From Lingula anatina (Eukaryota; Brachiopoda; Lingulata; Lingulida; Lingulidae): DNA of 55,577 nucleotides. The DNA lies in contig NW_019775733.1 of the NCBI RefSeq assembly GCF_001039355.2, forward strand, positions 48,875 to 104,451, read 5' to 3'. The notes beneath the pieces were generated by a model. That model had not been told where the DNA came from, ran no database searches, and was given only the letters and a program-made list of their open reading frames with translations. Shown here in pieces: positions 32,284 to 44,733 of this stretch (the first letter of the stretch is position 1; each line of letters opens with the position of its first letter). A program made the translations under genes and the position numbers.

Positions 32284-34849
32284 TTCTCATATCCCCCTAA
32301 TCAACAGTAAGTTTAATATAAGGTTTAGTGTAGCCTATTCTAGTTGAATTAGTTTGTTTTTTTTTTTTTTGGGGGGGGGAGGGGTGATCCCTGTATTGAT
32401 CTATAATGTGCAGTACTTGCTTTTTTTTTCACCTCTCTTTCCTTTCCCTGCATTAGTTTAGACATGATAATGTATATCTAACTGTTTATGGTAATTCCTT
32501 ATCACTCTGCGGATTACTTCTTGTATTTGTATTTGATCATGCCCGGATGTAGGGCGATTGTCAATAAACAAGATGGCCGGCTGGGAGGACATAGAGCTCT
32601 CAAAAAGTTATACCAAAATATCTATACCAGCTACAAATATGCAACTGAATCAATGTGAAATTTGTTTTTAAAGTCAAAGGCATACCACTGGATATAAGGA
32701 AAAGCTTATGTGAAAAGATTTGAAAACCTGTAAAAGATTTGCAGTGGGCAACAAGACAGAGTCTCAACAAAGATGGGGACATTCATTACATTAAGCTAGG
32801 AGTGAAACCTGATACTGGAGAGCTAAGGGATGCATTGACCTCAAAGGCAAGTAACCTGACTGAGTTAAATGGAAATACTCAAATCTTACTTCAAATAGGC
32901 CTATGTAGTGTACCTTACCACACACTAAATAATCCCAAATCCAGACTAGTAGACTGGGTTCCCATGCCTGAAATAACAGCATAGTCAAGACCAAAACCGT
33001 CTCTTTTAGTGAATTTTTTAACCTGCTAGTGCAAAGGCAGAGTGACTACTAAGCCACGCGTCTGTTGTCAAGGGTTTTTGCCAATGTTAATTAGTTAACT
33101 GCCCATTATATGTGCCTTACCAGGCAAGTCTAGGCAGTAAAGGTGTGGCGACATGGGGCTGATGAAAACTTTTATCAAAAATACATTTCATCAAGAAAGT
33201 AAGGATATTACACACAGTCCACCCCACAGTTTTCTTTCTTGAGTCCACGAGACGAGACCCCTCGGCCTCATTATCTCAGCATACAGATATCTAGACACCA
33301 ATTAATCATTTTCATGCGGAGTACTTAGCTAAGAAACTATCCTTTATTCCTTCACAGCGATTATCATTATTGTTATTTTTAAAGTTTTTCAAGCGGTATG
33401 CGATATTTCCGCCGGCGCTATGATTATTAATCTCCCGAAAAACAGTCAACAGTCACATTTATTTATTATTATCTGGTTGGAAAATACTTAGAAGCATCTG
33501 ATTATGAATTATAAATCATAAACAGGGTGGAAAGCAATCAGTGATACGGTCGTCAGGGGAGAGTTAATCTTAGCGACCTTGGCGAAATGTTTTATTTGTA
33601 AGTTACCGCCTTTTGAAGTGAGCAGTTCATTCTTATATAATGGATTGTTTATTGTAAAAGCTGATAAAATATTTTTCTTTTCATAATTAAACATATGAAA
33701 AAATTAACATCGTAATAAACATTTATTTGGCATTATCTAACATTTCATTGCACTTAGTAATTATAATATGAAAATCTTAAGAATTGAAACACTAAAAGGC
33801 AGACGCTTTAAAATTGAAAAATTAAAAAAAAAACACATTAATCATGAAAATTTTAAGAAGATGAGTTTTAAGAGAAACTTTAACACTGACAAATTGACTT
33901 TCAGATCTTATATAAAAAGACATTCATTCCACAATAGTGGGACATGAATAATTAAAACTCTTTCTCCATAACATTTGTCATGCAGCTCTTTTCCACAGTG
34001 GCTCTGTGTAAATTGTTTTAAAAAATTCTAACATGCCTTTGTGGTTCAAATTGATGAAGACGTAACCATTTTACACAGCAATACATTTTACATTCACACC
34101 ATAAATTTAGATTAAATCAGAATAGTTTTTTTTATGGAAAGACGTAAAACAAACATGATCCCCTATTCATGATAAAAAATTACTTTCCGTACAAGCTATA
34201 ATGGAATGTTTTCGGTCAAAAGTGTTCCTTATTCTTATCACAGATAAATACAGTGTTGTATTTAAAATTGCAGCAACAATACAAACTAGAATAAATAGTA
34301 AAAGTATGTCAGGAATGTTAGTTAGAAGCAAATTAGACCTATACAATTTCAGCAGCAGCGCCTTAAAACGCTGATTACAACATAACCATGTGCATAGTTT
34401 TCAAATGTATAAAAATGTACCTGTAAATTTCTGGTTATGGGTGGGAGATGACTTGCATCTGCTCATCCCTCACCCTTCCAGCCGACTCCTTAATCCTTGA
34501 GAAAATGAAAACCTGGAAATTACTTCACAAGGAATGGAATGGTATAAAATCATAATCGCTACTAAGCCATGAAATCATAATCGCTATTATAAGCTGTAAG
34601 TTTTTTATACTTGAGCTATTTGACTTTTCGTGTATGATATATGAACATCTAAAACTGCCAAAACGTTGTTTTTAAACAGGTTAGAACTTTCGATGGATCA
34701 AAGAGAAGGTAACAATTTGACTCGTCTAATTTTTCAACCGTCGTCACGGTTTACTGTTCAGTCGATCACACTGTAAAGGATGCTAACTCTCTAGTAATTG
34801 GTGGCATTTGGTGTTGAGGAATCTTTTTGAATCATTTGACTCCCATACG
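32284..34849. other. No confident gene
   Basis: Contains a T-run and G-run at about 32350-32383. The open frame at 32739-32984 on the plus strand has ordinary amino-acid use (SLNKDGDIHYIKLGVKPDTG) but no recognised domain, and a broken continuation upstream suggests a decayed gene or element. The rest is AT-rich and unassigned. Confidence 0.4.
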
Positions 34850-34982
34850 ACTAAGCTGTATGCCCTGCGAAGCTGACATACATGGTTTTAACCTGACAAA
34901 AATATTAACTTTCGATTTGCTTATTGCATATTCAACACCATGTGTTATTTTGACAGCCGCACACCAAGTAACCGTCGTCCCC

Positions 34983-35351
34983 TCACATCTCCGTACACTC
35001 CACAGACAGTCCAGTACTGGTGATTCCAAACTCTGTCACCACAGCTAGGTACGGTGATACTTGGCGAAGGGCTTGCAGAAAATCTTCCAACGCGACGCGA
35101 CACAGTCCCTCTGGCTGAGTATCCAAGTAGGACAAGACGCACGACAGTATAACAGCCATTTTTAGCTTAGGATTGGTGATGAAGATAACGTTATAACGCT
35201 GTTCTTCCGTCAAGATATAATAGTCACAAAGCAGATTGGCAAATGTCTGGATCTTGTTTAAGTCATTGAGACTGGTTGTCAGAGTAAAGAACATGAGAAG
35301 AATCCACCATCGTGCTAGGGAGTTGGTGTTCACTTCCACTGGTGTAGCCAT
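34983..35351 (-). CDS. CARD-only protein, copy 3
   Basis: 122 codons, the same length as copy 1, from the ATG at 35351. The CARD region reads LNKIQTFANLL, LTEEQRYNVIF, MAVILSCVLSYLDTQ, LEDFLQALRQVSPYLA. Differences from copy 1 cluster in the first 30 residues, while the CARD core is better kept, which hints at protein-level constraint (by eye). An acceptor (gatcacag) lies just before the ATG. With the upstream exon-like blocks at 36327 and 36617 this could be a three-exon gene with an untranslated leader. Confidence 0.7.
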   Translation of the reverse strand: MATPVEVNTNSLARWWILLMFFTLTTSLNDLNKIQTFANLLCDYYILTEEQRYNVIFITNPKLKMAVILSCVLSYLDTQPEGLCRVALEDFLQALRQVSPYLAVVTEFGITSTGLSVECTEM

Positions 35352-35396
35352 TCTCAGCATATGGATGGATATACTGTGATCGGATATTTACTTCAA

Positions 35397-35430
<34 letters not shown>

Positions 35431-35702
35431 TAATAATAAAATAATTTTTACATCATGTTTAATTGCCTGTCACTTAAATTTGCGAGCTTCCTTGGAATAA
35501 AATTTATAAACATGACTCGTGAATGCAAGTTTTTATTCCTTTGTGAAAGAGTCATGCATGATTGCCTATACGCCAGCCTCGCTTTTTCGGTGAGATATGA
35601 ATAAAGTTTTATTTACTGTTGCGATTTGGGATTTGTGTATGCCACTGTAATCACCTTCACTAAAATGTATAATAAAGTGATAATTAAGGCGGAGTAGACC
35701 CA

Positions 35703-35772
35703 GACTCGATAACTGTGGGATACAGCACTCCCACCGTGAGCGAGCGTCGCAGGTTCGATCCCCGATCGAGTC
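35703..35772 (+). tRNA. tRNA-like sequence, probably a pseudogene or SINE head
   Basis: 70 bases whose ends gactcga and tcgagtc pair over seven bases. An A-box-like stretch (TAACTGTGGGATACAGC) and a B box (GGTTCGATCCC) sit at the expected spots. The anticodon and T stems pair poorly, so a working tRNA is unlikely. It lies inside the CARD duplication unit. Confidence 0.4.
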
Positions 35773-35850
35773 CCCCCTCCCCCTCATCACTTCACAAACT
35801 TAAGCATACATTAATTGACATCTTAGTGTGATATTTATCTTGTACTTTAA

Positions 35851-36150
35851 AGGTACATACGAACCGAGCATCGGTGGAGCGTGGATTCCCAGTAACACAT
35901 GTAAACCACTTCTACTATATTCTTAATTAACTCATTTGACATGCCAAGGAATAAATTAACCTACTTCCGTGACCTACTTTCCTGGCCCATTGACATACAG
36001 CTTAGAATGCCAGCAGAAAAATCTGTTCAAACATCATTTTCGGGTAAAATTAAACGATGCCTTTTGGTAATTCTCTTAGTTATACTACTTGAAACTATAT
36101 GCTGGAATTTGGTTGGTTTTTGTGACTAAAAATTGACTTTGTATGCATCT
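35851..36150. mobile_element. 300-bp MITE with TTAA target duplication (piggyBac-like)
   Basis: Flanked by TTAA on both sides (35847-35850 and 36151-36154). Termini AGGTACATAC and GTATGCATCT are inverted repeats matching at 8 of 10 positions. The paralogous unit 2 has a single TTAA at 22263-22266 and no insertion, so the empty site is directly visible. TTAA targeting is typical of piggyBac; the terminal bases are not the usual CCC type, so the superfamily is tentative. Confidence 0.8.
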
Positions 36151-36326
36151 TTAATGTAGCGTTTTTATAGCTGGCTTTTAAAGTGCACCACGGGAAACAT
36201 TATATACCATCAGTACTTACATGTACGATACTATGTTCCTAGTCTATCATTAACACTAACGAGATAATGATTAAAGAAACAAATATTCGAAAACCTCACG
36301 AAAATATATATATCAACTTGTATAAC

Positions 36327-36490
36327 CTGAGGCTAGAATGGCTGGACTTGATTAAGAGACTGAGATCTTATTTTTGGAGTTAGCAATCTGAGCATTTCAA
36401 TTACTGTGTCCCGACTTTGGTTGGGAGAAAACCCGACATTCGACAGTTTTGAAGGGGAGTTATCCGGCTCGACAAGCAGCAAGCATTCAG
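36327..36490 (-). other. Conserved exon-like block (second leader exon), unit 3
   Basis: Acceptor ttacag and donor ctcag|gttata on the minus strand. The frame is open from the acceptor (AECLLLVEPDNSPSKLS onward) to a TAG just before the donor. A second possible acceptor, present in unit 2 as ctcag, is destroyed here (ctcgcg), which supports the ttacag choice. Confidence 0.4.
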
Positions 36491-36616
36491 CTGTAATAAC
36501 GCGAGAAAATGAAATATTTTTTGAAATGAGATCCATCGCTTCATTATACATGATATTTATGTCGAATCAAATTAAATTAAATTAAAAAAAGTATGATGAA
36601 ACGAAGAAGCACATAC

Positions 36617-36685
36617 CTAAAGTCAGTAAATGGGGTGCACGATCTTCTGCAATGTGTTGAACAGGGAAATCCAAATGTGAGTCAG
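36617..36685 (-). other. Conserved exon-like block (first leader exon), unit 3
   Basis: 69 bases with the same borders as 22716-22784 and a gtatgt donor; the open frame is nearly unchanged. The T tract upstream has been replaced by a TA repeat. Confidence 0.45.
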
Positions 36686-36690
36686 CTGAA

Positions 36691-36691
36691 A

Positions 36692-36723
<32 letters not shown>

Positions 36724-36794
36724 CACAGGCAAGATTGAAATCCAGGCGAGATTCAAATCCAGGTGACAGCTACATAAATCACATCCCAAATATA

Positions 36795-36856
<62 letters not shown>

Positions 36857-37319
36857 CATTTTTTTCTACAGGTTCACATGCCGCTGATACTACTTTTACT
36901 TCTCTGCCTCTTACTCGTGGATCATAAAATGCAAAGAACACCCACAACCCAGAATCTGTTGCTTTTTGACATCGTAAAGTTTCTTTGGAGAAATTGTTAG
37001 GTAAAGACTCTGCCCAGGAAGTCCAACCTTTCACGGAATCTTCCAAATGTTCAATCGGGTCTGCTGCCTCAGATGCTTGAAATTTGAGAGAATCTGACAA
37101 AAATTTGACCAGCATAAATTTTTTTTCTGTGACCTGGAATTGAATCTCGCCTGGATCCACGCTTGCTTCCCTAGCCAGTGTAGTAGTCTAACGACTGCGC
37201 ATGCGCCACACTGCGAAAAATTATTTCTTTTGTAAGTTCTATTGTATCTATTTGAATGGATAATACTGATCAACACAGATCAACACTACATGCCCGAATG
37301 TAGTGCAGTGAGAGAGAAT
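36691..37319. repeat. (TA)n tracts and unassigned sequence
   Basis: TA runs lie at about 36691-36712 and 36798-36854. The minus-strand open frame downstream (36753-37160) reads into the TA run as Tyr-Ile repeats and has no recognised domain. 37165-37319 is shared with 23100-23262. Confidence 0.5.
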
Positions 37320-37500
37320 AGCAAGAAGCAAGTCGATTATTTTTAGAATCTATGCGCGCGCAGATCGTCCGTCACATTTGACCTAGTTATCATGGTCGTA
37401 CAAACAAACGAAGTCAGACAGTGTGACAGTGTGTATACAGGGACAGTGACGTGACTTTCATCGAAGAGAAACAAACGTTTCAGTGCTTTACACTCTGAGT

Positions 37501-40500
37501 ATGGTTTGCACAAAACATTGTTGTTATGGTACCTGCAGAAATGACTCGCGTTACCCTAACAGACCGGAGATGGAAGGGGTGTTTTTCATCAACTTTCCAA
37601 AGCCTAAAACTCAACGGGAGAAGTGCGAAAAGTGGATCTATGCATGCGGGCGACCCAAAGATCAATTCAATGTTGAGAAAATAACAAAGTCCACGTACAT
37701 TTGCAGTAAACATTTTGTCGGCGGTCGTGGACCAACAGAAGATTACCCAGACCCGATACCTGCTACTGCCAGTGCAGAAAGAGTAAGTACTGTATAGTGG
37801 TTTCGTTTTTTTTTTTTTTTTTTCAACTGGGTTGCTTTAACATGCATTTATCATTATACATTTCATCTTTTTATAAACTTACTTATTGGTATTATTCTAC
37901 AAGTAAACATTGAAATCATGTATATTTTTCATTACTTGTTTGTACTGTTATAGTTAGATGTATTGTCTTTGATTGTACGTTATTTGTGAAGGTGTATCAA
38001 TAAAGAATCTATTGCATAGTCATGCCATCGGTCAGTAAAAGAGGTTTACTAGTAAATGGGTTATTGTTAAAGATTCTTCTCTAAACAATGTAGAAATGAG
38101 CCGTTTTATATTATTTTCTGATGTAGGTGAGGAAGATAAGTCGCCCTAGGAGAAAGCCTCCAGTGGCACGTCAAAACAGACTACAAGCTGCAGAGGCCTT
38201 GCTCCAGCTCGGGGAATTCTCGTCGTGCACAGAAGAGGGTGTTGGAACACATGAAAGAGAGGATAGCAGCTATGCAGACCAGGTAATCTAGCACATGTTT
38301 TCATCTATTGTAAAAGTTATATATGTGAAAATGTCATACAAAATGTTTACATGTCTGTGTAGGGTTAAATATATTACTTTTTATGTATAAGGACAACTTA
38401 ATTTGAAAGTGGCTAGATCCATTTAAAGTGAGAGGAGGGAAAGGACATAGCTTTTGAAGATAAGATTAACTGTTCACATGTCAGATTTCAGGGCTTGTGA
38501 TAAAACAAGCTAATTACTGCCATCATTGGAAAAAGTCAACTAGGCATTGAATAGGTTACATAATAGTGAAAAAATCAGATTAAATGATAGTAAGAACCCC
38601 ACCATGACAGGCTTCATTGCAGTACAGGTGTGATCACCTTAATTGTAGGTGTGGTAGATGACAATCTTTTAGGATAGGTGTCAATAAGGCTGTTGAAAGT
38701 GTGGGATGAGCAGTTATGCTAGCCTACAATCTTATGATTTGTATAGGTGTCAAACTGCTTTCAAAATTAGATGGACAATGCATAGGGAAACATTAAGAAT
38801 GACATAAAGGTATAGAAAATCCATTAAAAAATCAATCAGCTTATAAATACATGTTAAAGATAGGTGTTATTTGGTAGGTTCTGTTCAAGATAAAACATGT
38901 ATGTACATTTTATCACAATGTCATGTGGAAAATATTCTGCATGAAAATATTAACAATTCATGGTTTTATTTATTAATATTCAGGATAAAATTCAAGCTGC
39001 TGAGGCCTTGGTCCAACTGAATGAGCTGTCGGATACACTGGTGGACCATGCTGAAGCAACACATGACGAAGGGGACAACTTGAATGAGAGACCAAAGGTA
39101 TTAAATATGTTTATATAAATTACAAATGTTTGTAATAAATGTTTTCTTTGTTATCTTGATAAAACCTCTGCACCTCTGCTTTCTTTCCAGAGAGTGAATG
39201 TCATCTTAATTAGATCCTGTATTTTTATGCCATATTTTTATCTGACACCTTACAATAAGTTTGGGCATAAAACATGTAGTTAGCACTTGCCCCTTTCTAG
39301 TATTGTTTGCAGCTGTCACTTGACTTTACAGGTAGATCTCCAGTCTTTCTTCATTGTTAGTGCAGTTCTGGTCACCTGTATTCATCATTACATCACTCTA
39401 TTTAGATTCTTATCTTTTTGCCCTGCACTTCAAAAGAGGGATCCAGGGCTAGACATTATTTATTTATCTCACCTGTTCTACTTTAAAATACCTATTCTTG
39501 CTTTATGACAACTTTTTTATTTTGTATATTCCAGATGGCTTCTGTTGGGGTTCAGACTGAAGCTGCTTGTCAGTGTCACTTGACAAAAAATACTGAGGCT
39601 GATGAAAAGGCAGTAACCGATGCAGCTTCACAGACTGCTTATGACAAAATGTATCTTCAAAGTAAAGTGGAAAACATGCTGCTGAAAAACCAACTGAAAA
39701 CCTTATCAACCCCCATTACACCACCTGGGAGCACTAGCAAGGAAAAGCCTTCATTGTCTTTTGCTTCTGTCAAAGACAACCCTAAGCAGATGAAGTTTTT
39801 TACTGGATTGACTTTGGTTCACTTTATGTCGTTGTTCAATTTTCTTGGGCCTGCTGTCAATAATCTCAAATATTGGAACCTCTCCCATAGGCCTTGCAAG
39901 AGTCTCAAACCTATTGATGAACTTTTTATTATGTTAGTTAGATTGCGTCGTGGTTATGGGTTTTTTATGCTTAGTTTTTTATTCAATTTGTCAATTACTT
40001 CAGTACGCTGCATTTTTACAACATGGTTACAATTTCTTTATTTTCATTTCACTGATTTGAAGGCCGATATGTTTCCAGATCGGTCAACTTTAGGAAAGTT
40101 TATGCCAAAGAGCTTCAAAGGCTTTAAAAATGTCAGATGTTCAGTTGATTGTACAGAGTTTTTTGTCCAGATGCCTAGGAATTTTGCAAGGCAAGGCAAT
40201 CTGTTTTCCAACTACAAAAATCACCATACTTTCAAATGCCTTATTGCAGTGGCGCCAAATGGTGCATGTGTTTATATTTCTGAGTTGTATGAAGGTGCCA
40301 TTAGTGACCGAGAAATTTTTTCAAAGTGTGGAATTTTAGATTATTTAGAACCGGGTGACATTCTTTTGGTAGATAGAGGTTTTACTGTAGAAGATTTATT
40401 ACTTTCTAGACAAGTTTCTTTGAACATTCCTCCATTTCTAAAAGGTAGAGAAAAACTAACACCACAGGAAGAGCTACTGTGTAAAAAACTTTCTAAAGCC

Positions 40501-40647
40501 CGAATCCATGTTGAGAGGTACAATGAACGCCTAAAAAAATTCAAACTTATAGCAGGTACAATGCCTTTGAATATGACAGAACTAGCATCACAGGCTGTCT
40601 TTGTAGCTGGTTGCCTCGTCAATTTCCAAGACCCTCTGGCAAAATAA
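37501..40647 (+). CDS. ISL2EU transposase: THAP zinc finger plus HTH and DDE nuclease
   Basis: Four exons, all phase 0: 37501-37782, 38127-38282, 38984-39097, 39535-40647, about 554 residues. Exon 1 is a THAP domain (CCYGTCRND, KWIYACGRP, YICSKHF) that would bind the element's ends. Exons 2 and 3 each carry one copy of a short repeat (LQAAEALLQLGEF and IQAAEALVQLNEL). Exon 4 has a helix-turn-helix region (FFTGLTLVHFMSLFNFL, then LFIMLVRLRRGYG) and a DDE_Tnp_4 nuclease with likely ligands in SVDCTEFF, GAISDREIF and HVERYNERLKKF. A GDILLVDRGF motif sits between the last two. It would cut and paste the element in the nucleus. All junctions are AG/GT and the frame is intact throughout. Confidence 0.9.
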
Positions 40648-42017
40648 GTATAGTAGGTAGTAGACATAATTAGGTTAAGAAAACAATATCTGTATATAGT
40701 TAATTTCAGGGTTTTTTAATTGTGCAATGTTTTTTGGGTGTTGAAAGAGTAATAATTTTTTAATTGAAAATTGTGAACTTATGTATTTTCTTTTATTGAA
40801 CCTACAAAGGAAAGCAGTATATACATGATGATACAAAGAATTTTCCATGACTTGTGCAATAAATTGGTTTATACGTATATAAAAAAAATGGGTTATTGTT
40901 TGTCAAATTTACATTAACATTTGCAATTATTTTCATCACTTGAATGCATCTGCAGTGTTCAGATCTAATTGGGAGTCACCTCAAAATTTGTTCTCTTAAA
41001 TGTTCTTTATTTCCATTTACGTCTAGAGTTCCCCTATTTATCGTCAACCCTAAAAGTGAGGTTACATCCTAGTTTGCTTGAAAGATGCAACTTACTGCCA
41101 ACCTTTACCGCTTGGTATAGGAAATATAGTTTGCCAGAAAAAAAATTAGTTTTGTATGGGTTTTGGAACCTTTTCTGTCCCTTACAGCCCCTTTATGATT
41201 TAGATTAAGAAAATAGTGCACTGAGAATTTTTTTCTGTTAATTATAGACTGTAAAATTTTACGAATAATAGGTGATATATCAAAATGCAACAATATGTTT
41301 AAAAAAAACTAGATGACAATTGGCTATTCAGATGAAAATAGCTGACTTTTGAGATTTCCTTTGCTAAAATGAATGGATGTGAAGTATTTACTAGATCCCC
41401 TGAACCTTATAAAAGCAATATGCAAATGGACAAAATGAAAACACTAATAATCATTTATGCAAAATGTTTATTGAAAAAAATATTTATTATCCTGACTAAT
41501 CATGTCTTCTTTCCAATTTTTTTACGTGAATCTTTGTATGCTACTAAAACTTATTAAGCAAAACTGAACAACTTAATAGTATAATTATATACAAGAAGTT
41601 CTCTTATTAACATATCTGTGTTATTGAAATGGGAGCAATGATAATGCCACATATGACAATTGTTCATAGTTTATTATATCACCTTGTTCTAATACATTTT
41701 AAAATGCACATAAACCACAAAAATTGAGCATGAATAAGATAAACACTAAAGATGCCATCTCAAAACTATTCGTGTCAGTTTAAAAAAATTGAACACCTTC
41801 ATTATTTACCATCAGTCCTCTCATTGATACACCTGTGCTGTTGAAATACAATGATAGGACAAGATATGAAAAGCATTCAAATTTAATCACATATAATGCA
41901 GTCTTCTAAAAAATTACATATCAAAATGTAAGTAAATAAAATCACAAAAATGAGAATGACTAACATGCACCAGAGGGCTCAAAACCATCCAGGTCAGTTT
42001 TAAAATTAACCTGTTAA
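40648..42017. terminator. Convergent 3' regions of the two ISL2EU genes
   Basis: AT-rich, no recognisable exon. On the plus strand AATAAA at about 40859 is the likely polyadenylation signal of the transposase. No comparable single signal stands out for the minus-strand gene. Confidence 0.45.
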
Positions 42018-44733
42018 CTAACCCTTCAATTTAAAAGGTTTTAGATTTCGTGGGGCCCTCATTTCTACCAATTCAGGGGCAATAACTGCCTTCCAATATT
42101 TCTTGTTTGCAGACATAATCTCAGCAATAAACACATCATCTCTGTAAACTCTCTCCACAGCAGGTTCCCCTACAGGTGACCACATAACAAAATCACACCA
42201 ACTAAGACCTGTAACACCCAACTGAAATTGAACTTGATAATAGTATCCATGAGATCTTTTCAATGTAAAATTGCCATTGTTGACCTTGAAACATTGGGAC
42301 GACATTTCCTTTTTCATCTCCCCTCTCTCAACAGCACTTTTTAACTCAACTGGTGACCTGTGACTAAAAATCTTCAACACCTTAATTTCTACACATCCCA
42401 CACTGGGATTTTCTGATGGGTCATTTACTATTCCATCAGGACTACAGGCAAGACAGGGTTCTACAACATTTACCCATAATCCAGTGGGCTGTACCTCTAC
42501 CAGTGGAGACTGCTGTTTCATGTAAGCAAAATAGTCCATTCTTGCTTGCTCCTCCTTCTCCAAACCTTCCTGCATGTACCTAGTGACGACCTGATGTAGT
42601 CCCCACACTTTTCTTTGAACAAACTTCAAAGAAGATTCACTTACAACTGACGACTGATCCACGCTCTCCTTCCTCCACAACATCACAGCTTCCTTGGCAG
42701 AAGACGCTGTCATCCTTACACTTCGCTGGTTGTGCCACTCTGTGGATGCAGACTGGTTACTTGTGTTTGGCATGAGAGCTGCTTCCTCATCCACACTAGG
42801 TCTTAAATTATTCAGAATGTGGACTGCCATGCAGGACAGAAGCTCATTCCTTTCCCTACTTAGGTCATAGTCTATATATGTAAACTGAAGAGTTGTCTGC
42901 CACATACATATGGTATCTGCTTTACCTAAGTCAGTCAAAAACTTATTTTTGGCCTCTACAGTAATAATTGTCCCTGCGGGCCGAGGGTCAAAGGCTATTA
43001 CATTAGTTTGCTTTCGCTTGGAGTTATATACTTTCTTGTTGATGCTGTCAGGCATTTTCCTTTTGCTGCCACGATGCCACTGGCACGGCAGGTCTGTGCA
43101 TGCTGGATCAGAGGCACCCCTGTCTGCAGAGTCACAAAGTGATAAAAGAACAGCAGCAATATGGCTGCATCTACTTAGGGCTGAAGACTTGCAATGGCAA
43201 GTGGCATCCAACACAGTTCCACTTACAACAGACAGAGCAATAGTCACAGTGTATGGATTTTCATTTCTCATAGAGGGCAAAACTTTGGCTTTGACATGAA
43301 ATATACTGTCAGACACTTTAGTCTCTACACAACCCACATTGCCAGACTGAACATACTGTTGTCCCCGTACTAGAGGTTTTCCAGTAACCACACTCTGGTT
43401 ATCCGTATCCCCTGGAAGGCTTGGCATGCTCTCCACCAACCAGTGATATACATTCCCATAATTGTATTGTGCTGGCAACGAAGTGGCTACCAATGGCTTC
43501 CATCCTGTGACTGGCGGGATAGGTTTGTTGGCAGATCTTTCCACCAAGATGCCTGCCTTCTTCTGGTACCATTTCCCCCCATCAATGGTAATATCGATGT
43601 CCACGGACCTTCCACTTGCTATGCAATCATTGCATCTAGTTTAAAAACAATAAACAAACATTAGCAATGATCGAACACCAAAAGACAAGTTATTATTGGA
43701 GGGAAATGATATAAAAAACAATGATCAGCCCCAATAATAAATCTCTCCTGCACCAACTTGTATGTCTATAATACCACACAAAACAATGACTTCCTTGTGT
43801 GTGTGTGTGTGTGTGTATAAAAGAACATTGGTCATAAAACTTGAAATGTGTAAAACATTATAAAAAATATATTTGATTCAATAGTATGAGTACAGTAAAT
43901 AACTACTCATACTCAACTAATGTTTGCACTTTAAATTAAGACACATTCTAACTTAGTGTAGGCCTACCTGCAGTTCAACAAAATTTTCAATCAACTGACA
44001 TGTTCTAAAATAATTCAGTACATTTTTAAAACTACTTATATCTAATTGATATCACAGGCCTATAATAAACCTTGAAAGTCTAAATCATAAATGCAACCTG
44101 GAAATCAATACAAACATTCAAGCTATCCCCTTGCAGTGGGCCCAGTGAAACGAGACCGCCATTTTCATTTTGTTTATACACACACAAGAGGATACAAGAG
44201 CAACGTGTTATACTTACGCTGATAGCACAGTCAAAATTTGGACATTAGTACCCACATTGACTAAACCATCTCACAAGTAGAGGAAGAAGATATTTTTAGT
44301 GCACCGTAGTTATATTAACACGATAGTACAAGGCTTCTGAACATGACACTGTAAGTCCGGTCGCATATTTTGATACACACGTAATATGTTAACTATAGTA
44401 GGCCTATATTCATTTCATCCCCGAAAACCTATCAGTGATATCGATGATAGCAACTGCGAGTTACTCATATTTCACTGATATATAGACATACATGAATATT
44501 TAAGAACGGCTCTTTCCGATACACGTGTTTTACAGACACAAGAAATATCACTGAACCTACCTTGCGACCAGTTCACTCCGGTTTCCACTGGATTTTAAGC
44601 CCCTGCAGGCAAGCCAACGTTTCAACTGAATATTGGAATGTTCAGCTGCTGTTTCATAGGAAAATTTTGCTCCTGGGACATCATCCTCGGTCAATCTAAC
44701 GAAGGAAACCGTTGGTGTCCCTTCCTTCGCCAT
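42018..44733 (-). CDS. ISL2EU second protein: SAP, SWIM zinc finger and YqaJ nuclease
   Basis: Two exons on the minus strand: 44733-44561 and 43635-42018, about 596 residues, with a standard GT donor and a ctag acceptor. Exon 1 has a SAP-type DNA-binding motif (LKRWLACRGLKSSGNRSEL). Exon 2 begins CNDCIASG, has a SWIM zinc finger (CHCKSSALSRCSHIAAVLL, C-x-C then C-x-H), and ends in a YqaJ/lambda-exonuclease-like domain. That domain shows SVRMTASSAKEAV, the catalytic PDGIV and EIKVL residues, then YYYQVQFQLGVTG. The nuclease probably processes DNA ends during transposition. The ATG at 44733 gives the full SAP motif; the exon-2 frame alone would miss it. Confidence 0.9.

Larger units (their letters stand above)
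34850..36690 (-). repeat. CARD segmental duplication, unit 3
   Basis: The most complete copy: CARD exon (34983-35351), (AAT)n run at about 35398-35427, tRNA-like sequence (35703), a 300-base insertion (35851) and two leader-exon blocks (36327, 36617). It aligns with 21377-22790, and its CARD end with 19383-20050. Confidence 0.85.

Noticed and set aside
35941-36129. 62-codon ORF with a hydrophobic helix inside the CARD unit
   Set aside because: It lies entirely inside the TTAA-flanked 300-base MITE and is absent from the paralogous unit.
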